Assembly (NCBI RefSeq): GCF_004340905.1
Contig: NZ_SLXD01000004.1
Span: forward strand, 124,001 to 188,000
DNA from: Rubrivivax gelatinosus
Lineage (GTDB): Bacteria; Pseudomonadota; Gammaproteobacteria; Burkholderiales; Burkholderiaceae_C
Direction: 5' to 3'
DNA: 64,000 bases
Position numbers and translations under genes: made by a program. Within the stretch, counting starts at the first letter, position 1. Every line of letters starts with the position of its first letter. Positions 34,966 through 42,796 of the stretch are shown here, in pieces. A model generated the notes under the pieces. The model was not told the DNA's origin and did not search any database. It saw only the letters and a list, made by a program, of their open reading frames with translations.

Positions 34966-37900
34966 ATGAAGGGCCTCGTAGAGCGCCATTCTGCAGAGCG
35001 GGGTTCGTGTCCCGCAATGTCCCCTGTTTCGACTCTTGTCATCGCGTCGTGTCTCGTCTGGGGAGCAACTAGCGCATGGGGATATTCCAAGACTGAGTCC
35101 TATGTTTACGAGGATAACAGCCAAATCTGGGTAATCGGCCAGGTCAAGCGCGTGGTTTGCGTGAGTTCAACCGAACCCGGTTGCTCCAATACTGAGGTCG
35201 CTTCCGCAACGTACGATCCGGCAACCGCCACTCAGCTTACGTTTCGTTCCTTCGGCAAGCTTGCGCAAACGCTGACATATAACGCCGACGGCACAGTCGC
35301 GACTGTCAAGGATGGGAACGAGCAAGTTACGCGCCTCAGCGCGTGGTATCGAGGTGTGCCACGTACTGTGACTTACCCTGATGCCACGGTGGACTCGGCG
35401 GAAGTTAGTGATCTAGGGTGGATTCGGTCCGTTACGGATGAGAATGGATTCAAGACGTGTTATAGCTATGACTTGATGGGGCGGGTGAGGTATGTAACCT
35501 TTCCGTCAGAAACTCAACTGCGGACCTGCGATACATCCTCTTGGACTCAGATTAAGCGAGATTTTGTTCAGGTTGCAAGCGCTGAGTATGGAGTTGCAGC
35601 GAATCATTGGCGATTGACTGAGCAGAATGGTAATGGGTATAAGATAAGCTATTTTGATGGGCAATGGCGCCCGGTGCTTGTTTATGAGTATGACGCTGCT
35701 GCTCTGAACTCGACCAAGAGATTTCAGCGATTTAGCTATGATCATGAAGGTCGGACCACATTTGAGTCGTATCACGGGGTGACGGATTCGTTGGCTGCGG
35801 GCAAACGAACGTCATACGATTCGTTAGGTAGAATAAGTAGGCAGGAGGCTGATAGCGAGCTTGGGGTTTTGGCTACTCAAACTGAATACTTGTCTGGATT
35901 TCGCACGCGAGTAACGGATCCTCGTGGCTATGCGACAACAACGCATTATCTTGCGTATTCTGAGCCCAAAACTGAATCGATCATCGCGATAGTTCATCCG
36001 GAAGGGGCGTATACGGATTTCACGCGCGATGCATACGGGAAAGCTCTTGCGATAACCCGGCGGGACTCCGCGGCTTCTTTGAGCGCTACTCGCACTTACA
36101 CGTACAACTCAAATAACGAGTTATGCCGTAGTGTTGAGCCCGAGAGTGGGGCAACGCTGTTTGGTTATGACGGTGCCGGTAATCTGAAGTGGACGGCGGC
36201 CGGTCTAAGTGCTGGCCAAGCATGTGACAGCGCTGGAACGGCTGCTGCGGTGGCGGCTCGCCGCGTAGACCGTACGTACGATTCGCGTAACCGGCTGAAG
36301 ACCTTCACTTTCCCGGATGGGATGGGAAATCAAAGTTGGAGCTACACGCTCGATGGGAGGCCGGCCAGCGTTAGCGTTGTTAATCCAAAGGTTTCGGGCG
36401 ATACCGTCACCACATATGAGTACTTTCGCCGAGGGCTTTCGAAGAGTGAGAGAGTTACGATTCAGGGGGGCACGTACACTTCCAGTTGGGATTACAACGC
36501 CCGCGGCGATCTAGTCAGTCAAACCTACCCATCGGGTTTGAATGTCACCCTCGCGCCGAACGCGCTGGGGCAGCCCACACAGGCCGGTAGCTTTGCGACT
36601 GGCGTAACCTATTATCCCAACGGCGCAATCAAGACTTTTAGCTATGGTAATGGCGTAGTTCATACCTTGCTGCAGAATGCACGTGAGTTGCCCAGTCGCA
36701 GCACGGACTGTCGGGTTGCGGGGACATGCGCCGTAGCTGACATGCGGCTGGATCTAAGCTACACGTACGATGCCGGGGGTAATGTCGCTTCGATCGTCGA
36801 TGGCCTTTATGCACGCCAGAACCGTGCTATGACGTATGACGGTCTTGGGCGGTTGCGATCGGTGGCATCGACGATGTTCGGTAATGCGAGCTACAGTTAC
36901 AACATTCTCGACGATTTAACGCAGATCGCGGTCGGCGGCGGCAGTCAAGCTCGTACTCAATCTCTGTGCTATGACTCTGCGAGGCGTCTCACGAGTATCC
37001 GTACCGGCAGTTGCAGTGGGGCCGTGGTGCGGGCGCTAGGTTATGACGTTCAGGGCAACCTGAGTTCCCAGGCTGGGCAGAGTTATATATTCGATTTCGG
37101 TAATCGGCTTCGAGAAGCGGTGGGGAAGGAGTGGTACGCCTACGATGGCCATGGCCATCGCGTGATAAGTTGTGAAACTTCGGATTGCGCCACCTTCGTC
37201 TACACCAGCAAGGGGCAGTTGCTCTATACCTACGACGTGCGTAACAACAAGCAGGTTGACCATGTTTATTTGGGCGCCAGTCTGGTTGCGCTTAGAGAGC
37301 GGACCATTGGGTCCGGCGGCGAGACGGTGAAGTACCAGCATACCGATGCACTCGGCACGCCCATCGCGGTTACCAATTCAACAATGGCTTTCGTAAGCAA
37401 ACATGAGTACGAGCCGTTTGGACTTTTGGTTAATGGTGCCGTTCAAGATGGCCCGTCCTACACCGGGCATATGGAGGACGCGGCTACCGCATTAGTCTAC
37501 ATGCGGCAACGATATTATGATCCGCGTGTGGGAAGGTTCCTGAGTACCGACCCGGTCACGGATGAGGCAAGTCGAGGTAATCGCTATAGCTATGCCGCCA
37601 ATAATCCGTACCGCTTTATAGATCCGGATGGGCGCATGACTTGTAGCCCGCGTGACCATGCGTGTTCGGAACGTGTAAGGCGCTGTGAACGAAAATTCGG
37701 GGTTTGCTACGGCAGTGATTTGCAATCGGTAATTTCGTTCGTCGATAGGTATGTTACCGGCGGCTTCGGTCGTCGGGTGGATGAAGCAATACACAGCCGC
37801 GATTTTATCGGGGCGGCGGTTTATACGTTGGCCGGTGCGGGTGTCGGTCTAGTGGATGCTTTGGGGGGAGTTGGAGGCCTTGCCGCAAAAGGCGCAAGGG

Positions 37901-38175
37901 AGACTGTCAGGGTTGGCACACTGATCGCCACTCACGGTAGGGTGATGAGCAATAAGGAGTTGAGCGGACTCATCAAGAGCGTCCGTTCCGAAGGGATCCG
38001 GGAACCGTTGACAGTTACCGAGCACCAGGGCAAGCTGTACATCCTTGATGGTCATCATCGAGCGCTCGCGGCGCCGCGTGCAGGTGTTGCGGAGGTTCCG
38101 ATCAACAGGGTTGAACTGCCCTTCGGTGCTTACAAGACGCCAGCTGACTTGACCTTTACGCCGGGGAGCTTCTGA
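34966..38175 (+). CDS. Rhs-repeat protein with C-terminal ParB-like putative toxin domain
   Basis: A protein of about 1,069 aa if started at ATG 34966; GTG 34912, ATG 34924 and ATG 35017 are also in frame. A hydrophobic stretch (TLVIASCLVWGATSAWG) may be a signal peptide. The body is made of YD/Rhs repeats (CYSYDLMGRVRYVTFPSE, LSYTYDAGGNVASIVDGLYA, MTYDGLGRLRSVAS). It closes with the Rhs core end (YYDPRVGRFLSTDPV, RYSYAANNPYRFIDPDGRM). The variable tail (about the last 170 residues) ends in EGIREPLTVTEHQGKLYILD followed by GHHRALAA, resembling ParB/Srx-type nuclease domains. The next gene starts at its stop (TGATG) and fits an immunity role. Confidence 0.88.
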   Translation: MKGLVERHSAERGSCPAMSPVSTLVIASCLVWGATSAWGYSKTESYVYEDNSQIWVIGQVKRVVCVSSTEPGCSNTEVASATYDPATATQLTFRSFGKLAQTLTYNADGTVATVKDGNEQVTRLSAWYRGVPRTVTYPDATVDSAEVSDLGWIRSVTDENGFKTCYSYDLMGRVRYVTFPSETQLRTCDTSSWTQIKRDFVQVASAEYGVAANHWRLTEQNGNGYKISYFDGQWRPVLVYEYDAAALNSTKRFQRFSYDHEGRTTFESYHGVTDSLAAGKRTSYDSLGRISRQEADSELGVLATQTEYLSGFRTRVTDPRGYATTTHYLAYSEPKTESIIAIVHPEGAYTDFTRDAYGKALAITRRDSAASLSATRTYTYNSNNELCRSVEPESGATLFGYDGAGNLKWTAAGLSAGQACDSAGTAAAVAARRVDRTYDSRNRLKTFTFPDGMGNQSWSYTLDGRPASVSVVNPKVSGDTVTTYEYFRRGLSKSERVTIQGGTYTSSWDYNARGDLVSQTYPSGLNVTLAPNALGQPTQAGSFATGVTYYPNGAIKTFSYGNGVVHTLLQNARELPSRSTDCRVAGTCAVADMRLDLSYTYDAGGNVASIVDGLYARQNRAMTYDGLGRLRSVASTMFGNASYSYNILDDLTQIAVGGGSQARTQSLCYDSARRLTSIRTGSCSGAVVRALGYDVQGNLSSQAGQSYIFDFGNRLREAVGKEWYAYDGHGHRVISCETSDCATFVYTSKGQLLYTYDVRNNKQVDHVYLGASLVALRERTIGSGGETVKYQHTDALGTPIAVTNSTMAFVSKHEYEPFGLLVNGAVQDGPSYTGHMEDAATALVYMRQRYYDPRVGRFLSTDPVTDEASRGNRYSYAANNPYRFIDPDGRMTCSPRDHACSERVRRCERKFGVCYGSDLQSVISFVDRYVTGGFGRRVDEAIHSRDFIGAAVYTLAGAGVGLVDALGGVGGLAAKGARETVRVGTLIATHGRVMSNKELSGLIKSVRSEGIREPLTVTEHQGKLYILDGHHRALAAPRAGVAEVPINRVELPFGAYKTPADLTFTPGSF

Positions 38176-38573
38176 TGACCACAAGACAGGCGATTGCCGA
38201 GGGCTTGATCTCCTGCAGGAACATCCTGCTGGGCGACCGTACAAACGAGCACGTTCTGCCGTGCCTGGAGAAGGTCTTGGCCGATCTCGATTCGATAACG
38301 GTCTCGAGCACCAGGAAAATCGTCGAGTGTTGTGCGGCGGAGGCGGTCGATCAGATCAAGGGCGCCAATTTCGTTAGCGCGGGACGGATCTTGAATTTGA
38401 TCCACAATCTGCCATTGAATCAAGCAAGCGAACAGCGGTGGGACGTCGACTACTTCCTCTCGATCGAGCTGCCGACATTCTTGGAGCACTTCGAGGAAAT
38501 CAAGTCTGCAAGGCTGATCGCGCTCTTCGTCTGCAAACAGATTGCGTGCCAGTACTTGCCGGACGGCAGTTGA
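38175..38573 (+). CDS. Probable immunity protein of the Rhs toxin
   Basis: A 132-aa, mainly helical, cytoplasmic protein without signal peptide or membrane helix (for example LISCRNILLGDRTNEHVLPC, KIVECCAAEAVDQIKGANF). ATG 38175 overlaps the Rhs stop codon (TGATG). Size, position and coupling fit an immunity protein against the ParB-like tail. The family is not recognised, so the role is inferred. Confidence 0.65.
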   Translation: MTTRQAIAEGLISCRNILLGDRTNEHVLPCLEKVLADLDSITVSSTRKIVECCAAEAVDQIKGANFVSAGRILNLIHNLPLNQASEQRWDVDYFLSIELPTFLEHFEEIKSARLIALFVCKQIACQYLPDGS

Positions 38574-38576
38574 CTC

Positions 38577-38602
38577 GACGCCCGCCTTGTGCGGGCGTCT
38601 TC
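38577..38602 (+). terminator. Hairpin terminator after the immunity gene
   Basis: A perfect 9-bp stem, GACGCCCGC (38577-38585) with GCGGGCGTC (38591-38599), and a 5-nt loop follow the immunity stop codon. Only a short pyrimidine run (TTC) follows, so termination may be partial. It closes the secretion-Rhs operon. Confidence 0.65.
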
Positions 38603-38681
38603 ATGAGGGACTGAGGCTCAATCTGACCTGCGCTCTTCAGCCGTACCAAGGAGAAGGAAGTGAAGTCCGCTCATCAGGAGA

Positions 38682-38950
38682 ATGACGGACATGAGGAAGA
38701 GCAGGTTCAGCGATGAACAGAGCATCGGGTTTCTCAAGCAGGCCGAGGCCGGATGGCGATGGCGGAGATCTGCCGTCGAGACGGGGTCAGCGACGCGACG
38801 TTTTACAAGTGGCGCTCGAAGTTCGGGGGCACAGAGCCGTCGTACGCCAAGCGGCTGCGTGAGCTGGAGCAGGAGAACGCGAAGCTCAAGAAGCTGGTGG
38901 CCGAGGCGCACCTTGACATGCACGCGCCTAAGGAAGGTCTGCACAACAGG
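38682..38950 (+). pseudogene. IS3-family OrfA relic, frameshifted and truncated
   Basis: The frame from 38682 reads MRKSRFSDEQSIGFLKQAEA, and another frame continues MAEICRRDGVSDATFYKWRS, RLRELEQENAKLKKLVAEAH and LDMHAPKEGL. Together they are the IS3 OrfA helix-turn-helix and leucine zipper with one frameshift near 38,750. OrfB is absent. It follows directly after the Rhs operon. Confidence 0.75.
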
Positions 38951-38999
38951 CCGCGCAGCTGGATTGGCGCGACATCGTTAGCGACGGCGATGGGCAGGA

Positions 39000-39262
39000 G
39001 CGCATTGCGGACACGAGCCGGCGTTGTGGGGTGAGGAAACGAAGCAAATGAAGCCCAGCTGGGGGCGTTTGGTGCCCACCGGACGCACCCGTCCCCGCAC
39101 CGCCATGAGATGCCTTCGCGCCATCCACAGATTCGCCAGCGCGAACAGCGTCTGGATCTGCGCCGTGTTCTTGGCCAGCGCAAGGCCACGTGCCAGGTCG
39201 GCCCTCGCGCCTCGGGCCTCTTGTGCACGCCCTGGTAGCCGGCGTCGCCGAAGGCTACTGCT
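39000..39262 (-). pseudogene. IS5-type transposase C-terminal relic
   Basis: Read on the minus strand, one frame gives GDAGYQGVHKRPEARGPTWH and a second gives LAKNTAQIQTLFALANLWMA followed by GRVRPVGTKRPQ. These are the DDE region and C-terminus of an IS5-type transposase, separated by a frameshift and an internal deletion. It is not the same element as the one at 913-2251. Confidence 0.6.
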
Positions 39263-39755
39263 GGACTTCGCCGAGCTCATCGCCTCGCCGCAGTTCCCCG
39301 AGCGGGCGCGCCATCCGGACTTCCCTCGCGCTTTCACGCGCTCCTGGCAGCTGCCTCTGCCGGCGCCGGTCGTCTTGCTGCTGTCGATGCGCGCAGGCTC
39401 GCAGCGGGCCATGCTCGACGGCTAATACGCCGCGCTGCCGGGCCTGAAGCATCGCCGCCGGCACCTGGAGGCCGTCTCCGGCCGGAGCCGGCAGGCGCTC
39501 ATCGTCGACGTCGCCGCCGCGCTGGCCGCGCATCCCCCGCGCAACCCGCAGCGCCGCTGCCCGCGCAGCTACGCCAGCCTCCTCGTGCCGCGTCTGCTGC
39601 CGGCCGTCCTGCTGCTCGTCGGCGACGTCCTCGGCCTCGTTTGCCAGGGCCTGCGCCAGCTCGCGGCCAACACCCAGCGCTTGTGTCCGGGGCGATCCCG
39701 TCCACGTCCGCCGAACCGCGTCAAACCCCATGCGCGTTACGCCTACAAAGGGTGA
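39263..39755 (+). pseudogene. IS4-type transposase relic
   Basis: The plus strand reads LDFAELIASPQFPERARHPD and LPLPAPVVLLLSMRAGSQRA up to a stop at 39423. The same frame continues after it through a C-terminal-like part (CPGRSRPRPPNRVKPHARYA) to a stop at 39753. The start and end resemble IS4-family transposases with the catalytic core lost. The family call is moderate. Confidence 0.5.
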
Positions 39756-39859
39756 GCGGGCTTAAGTTCGGTGGATTGGCTGCTGGCTCCCGGCATCGAT
39801 CACGGCCGCGCCGTACACTTGAGGTGGGTGTTCAATCGAATTTTGCAGGACCGACTTGA

Positions 39860-40633
39860 CTAGATCAGCCCATGCACCTTCGCAATCCGCCAAGCCTCTC
39901 GTCGGCTAGCGACCCGCAGCTTTGCGATGATGCGCTGGAACCTGCAGTCGACTGTCTTCGCCTCCGTGTTCAGCGCAATCGCGATGGCCTTGCTGCCGTG
40001 CCCCTGCTCCTCGTGTCGCAGCAGATCGATCTCGGCCTCCGTGAGGCGGCTTTCGGCGAGCAGGTCGCGACGCATCTGGACGTGCAGCCACTCGTGAAGC
40101 TCCATCGCGAGCGATCTGCCCACGACCTTCATCCTGAACGCCAGTAGCGGATCCTGTTCGAGACGGCCTACGACACCGGAGGCCAGGTAAAGCACGCCGA
40201 TCCGGTCCTCGCCGACCGATGAGATGGCCGGGATGACCCAGGTCGAGCGCAGCCCAGCGGCGTGAGCGGCGGCGACGGTGTCTTGTTGATCGACGCTATC
40301 GGCAGGGATGGCGCTGCCGAGTACCGGGTCCGTTCCCCTGCGGGCGTGCAGCAGCCATGGATCGTGTTCGAAGCGCTGGCGGAACAGGTAATCGGATGCC
40401 CAGGCCGGATCGCAGGCGGCGATCAGCCGCTGCGCGCGCCGCGACGCCGACACCCGCACCGAACCGATGAAGCAGGCTGCGTCCGCGCTGAGCTGACTGG
40501 CGACCTGGGACAGCAACTGCACGACATCGGCTTCGTCAGTCGATTCGTGCAGCCTCGCCACGGTGTCCCAGACCGTCGGGACGGGCGCCACCACGTCAGC
40601 GGCTGGATCAGCCGCGCTCGCCGAATACCTCAT
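39860..40633 (-). CDS. LuxR-type regulator with autoinducer-binding-like domain (solo)
   Basis: A 257-aa regulator starting at ATG 40633, inside the end of its upstream neighbour. Residues about 20-175 resemble the autoinducer-binding domain (CDPAWASDYLFRQRFEHDPW carries the conserved Trp, Tyr and Asp-Pro residues). The C-terminal HTH is at about 190-250 (LTEAEIDLLRHEEQGHGSKA, AKTVDCRFQRIIAKLRVAS). No luxI-type gene is in the window, so it would be a LuxR solo answering an outside or host signal. It may control the divergent sensory operon. Confidence 0.85.
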   Translation of the reverse strand: MRYSASAADPAADVVAPVPTVWDTVARLHESTDEADVVQLLSQVASQLSADAACFIGSVRVSASRRAQRLIAACDPAWASDYLFRQRFEHDPWLLHARRGTDPVLGSAIPADSVDQQDTVAAAHAAGLRSTWVIPAISSVGEDRIGVLYLASGVVGRLEQDPLLAFRMKVVGRSLAMELHEWLHVQMRRDLLAESRLTEAEIDLLRHEEQGHGSKAIAIALNTEAKTVDCRFQRIIAKLRVASRREAWRIAKVHGLI

Positions 40634-41000
40634 GGCCGAACCTGCACAGTTGAGCCAGCATCAGCGGTTCTCCGAACCGCGCGGGATCGGCGCCGCACCA
40701 GGACTCGAAAGCGCTAGCGCTGTCGAACAAGACGGACAAAGTCACTGTGGAGCCGCCGGGCAACTGCTGGCTGCGTTCCACGTAGAGCTGAGATGGCCAC
40801 CGACGGGCGAGCAGCTGGATCGCTCCGTCGCTGCTGGCGAGCCGCAACGTCGTCTGTTCGCCGACCGGATGCACGCCGGGCGGCCGGAGTCCTCGTGCGG
40901 CGACACGGGTTGGCCGCTGGCTGGTTTTGGTCCCTCGGCCCGGTGCTCGCCGGGTGCGGCGTGCAGCCGCGGTCCGGGTGAAGGTGTGGGCATCCAGCAT
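40608..41000 (-). CDS. Small protein co-transcribed with the LuxR-type regulator
   Basis: A 130-aa protein; ATG 41000 with a GGAG about 7 nt upstream is chosen over ATG 41021. The N-terminus is basic and low in complexity; the C-terminal half (LRLASSDGAIQLLARRWPSQ, FDSASAFESWCGADPARFG) looks folded. The gene overlaps the regulator by 26 bp, so the two are surely co-translated. No family is recognised. Confidence 0.6.
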   Translation of the reverse strand: MLDAHTFTRTAAARRTRRAPGRGTKTSQRPTRVAARGLRPPGVHPVGEQTTLRLASSDGAIQLLARRWPSQLYVERSQQLPGGSTVTLSVLFDSASAFESWCGADPARFGEPLMLAQLCRFGHEVFGERG

Positions 41001-41083
41001 GGGCGGCTCCTCGGTCGGCACACACGGTTGGAAACGTTCCGAGCTTGCGGAACGTCATGCTGGGTTCCATGATAGGAGGTGCA

Positions 41084-41106
41084 TAGCTTCCGTCAATAGG
41101 AAGCTA
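41084..41106. promoter_or_regulatory. Dyad operator in the divergent promoter region
   Basis: A perfect 8-bp inverted repeat, TAGCTTCC (41084-41091) and GGAAGCTA (41099-41106), with a 7-bp spacer. It lies between the divergent LuxR operon and the response-regulator operon. Size and place fit an operator bound by a dimeric regulator, perhaps one of the two flanking HTH proteins. Confidence 0.5.
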
Positions 41107-41252
41107 AAGCTTCTCTGTATCGGAAATCAACAGAGGGATCGTCGTGACCTCATTCACATCGGGTGGTCGCCGGTACATGATCCGCACCCAGGACCGCGCC
41201 TGCTCGGCGGGAGTGCTGGTAGAACAAGATCAACGCCGATCCTGGAGGGCAC

Positions 41253-41891
41253 ATGGCCCCTGTGCGAGTGCTGCTCGCGGACGATCATCCGGTCATCATC
41301 GAAGGCCTGCGGGCAGCCTTGGTGCGCCACGACGTAGAAGTCGTGGGGCAGGTGGAGTGCGCGCAGCAGGTTGTTTCCGCGTATCTGGAAGCGAAACCCG
41401 ACGTTCTGGTGCTGGACGTTCGTTTCGGCCCCGGGCCGACGGGTCTGGACGTGGCCCGCAGCCTGCGGGAGCGCGCGCCGGCAGCGCGCATCGTCTTCTA
41501 CAGCCAGTTCGATCAGGACGAGGTGATCCGCGAGGCCTACCGGCTCGGGGCCGCCGCGTTCATCACCAAGAACACGCTGCCGGCAGAGCTGGCGTCCGCG
41601 ATCCACGCGGCGGCGAACGGCAAGACCTACTTCCTGCCGGCCATCGCCGAGCGGCTGGCCCTGCTGGGCTTGCGCGGGGAGGAGTCACCCCGGGCGAGGC
41701 TGGAGGCGCGCGAGCTGGACATCTTCGTGCAACTGGCCACCGGCGCGACCAACAACGAGATCGCCGAGCGCATGGGGCTGTCGACCAAGACGATCAGCAC
41801 GATCGCCCAGGCGGTCAAGGAGAAGCTCGGGGTGCACCGTCCGGCCGAGATCACCCGGCTGGCGATGCGGTACGGGCTGATCGAGCCCTGA
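41253..41891 (+). CDS. NarL/FixJ-family response regulator
   Basis: A 212-aa two-component regulator starting at ATG 41253 after a GGAGGG. The receiver domain (about 1-125) has the acidic pair D10-D11 (LLADDHP), the phosphoacceptor Asp55 (DVLVLDVRFG) and Lys in FITKNTLPAEL. The C-terminal LuxR-type HTH (TNNEIAERMGLSTKTISTIA, EKLGVHRPAEITRLAMRYG) binds DNA. The cognate kinase is probably the HisKA_3-type kinase at 45,800-47,260, five genes downstream on the same strand. Confidence 0.92.
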   Translation: MAPVRVLLADDHPVIIEGLRAALVRHDVEVVGQVECAQQVVSAYLEAKPDVLVLDVRFGPGPTGLDVARSLRERAPAARIVFYSQFDQDEVIREAYRLGAAAFITKNTLPAELASAIHAAANGKTYFLPAIAERLALLGLRGEESPRARLEARELDIFVQLATGATNNEIAERMGLSTKTISTIAQAVKEKLGVHRPAEITRLAMRYGLIEP

Positions 41892-41933
41892 ACCGGCGCC
41901 GGCACGAAGCCGGCACGTCTCGGGGCTGACGCC

Positions 41934-42791
41934 ATGGCGGTGGCATTCCTACTGCTGGCCACCGCGATCCTGGCGATCTGGCTGCCGTGGTCGCCGGATC
42001 GGCACCGCGTGCCGGCCCCGTGGGTTGTGCTCGCGGGGGCGGCGGTCCTTGCGGCGACGCTCTCGGGCTTGATCGAGGCGGCGGGGCTTCTCGCCATCGC
42101 TGCCTTGTGGGCCCTTTGCGCCGGGGCGGTGCACTTGCGGCAGCGCGGGGCTCGCTACGCGGCGGCTTTGGGCGCGCTGACCTTGGCGCTGGCGTTCACC
42201 GTGCACGCCGTCCCCGGAGTGCACGCCTGGGTGGTGGCGGACCAGATCCGGCTCTCGCCGGATTCGGCGCCGATGACGCTGCGGCTCAACTTCGACAAGG
42301 GCGTCGCCGGGCTGCTGTTGCTCGCACTCTGGTGCCGCCATCGTCCGGCCGGTTACCTCGCTCGTTCGCTCCTGCTGGGACTGGGCGTGGGGTTGGCTAC
42401 CGCCGTTCCGGTCGTGGGCGGCGTCTGGGCCTCCGGCTTCATCGGGTTCGCCACCAAGTTGCCTGCCGTCGCCCCGGCGTGGATGTTCGCGAACGTCTTC
42501 CTCACCTGTGTCATGGAGGAGGCGTTGTTCCGCGGGCTCCTGCAAGAGCGTCTGGCGCTGGCACTCGGCCCGCGTCCGTCGGCACGTTGGCTGCCGATCG
42601 CGATAGCCAGCCTCCTCTTTGGCTTGGCGCACGCCGGCGGCGGGCCGGCGCTGGTGCTGGCTGCGGGCCTCGCCGGGGTGGGCTACGGGCTCGCGTATCG
42701 CCATGGCGGCATCGAGGCCGCCATCGTCGCGCACTTCACGCTCAACGCCGTGCACTTCTTCGGCTTCACCTACCCCTATGCAGCGAGGTGA
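41934..42791 (+). CDS. CPBP-family intramembrane protease
   Basis: A 285-aa polytopic membrane protein with about eight helices. The family motifs are present: MEEALFRGLLQERLAL (Glu-Glu-x-x-x-Arg), FGLAHAGGGPALVLAAGLAG and HFTLNAVHFFGF near the C-terminus. Such CAAX-like proteases cut membrane proteins or process peptides. It lies between the response regulator and the TonB receptor and may take part in signalling or peptide handling (inference). Confidence 0.85.
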   Translation: MAVAFLLLATAILAIWLPWSPDRHRVPAPWVVLAGAAVLAATLSGLIEAAGLLAIAALWALCAGAVHLRQRGARYAAALGALTLALAFTVHAVPGVHAWVVADQIRLSPDSAPMTLRLNFDKGVAGLLLLALWCRHRPAGYLARSLLLGLGVGLATAVPVVGGVWASGFIGFATKLPAVAPAWMFANVFLTCVMEEALFRGLLQERLALALGPRPSARWLPIAIASLLFGLAHAGGGPALVLAAGLAGVGYGLAYRHGGIEAAIVAHFTLNAVHFFGFTYPYAAR

Positions 42792-42796
42792 GCACC

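Noticed and set aside
41987..42796. N-terminal extension of the TonB receptor frame
   Set aside because: It overlaps the CPBP protease in another frame; the signal peptide begins at 42797.
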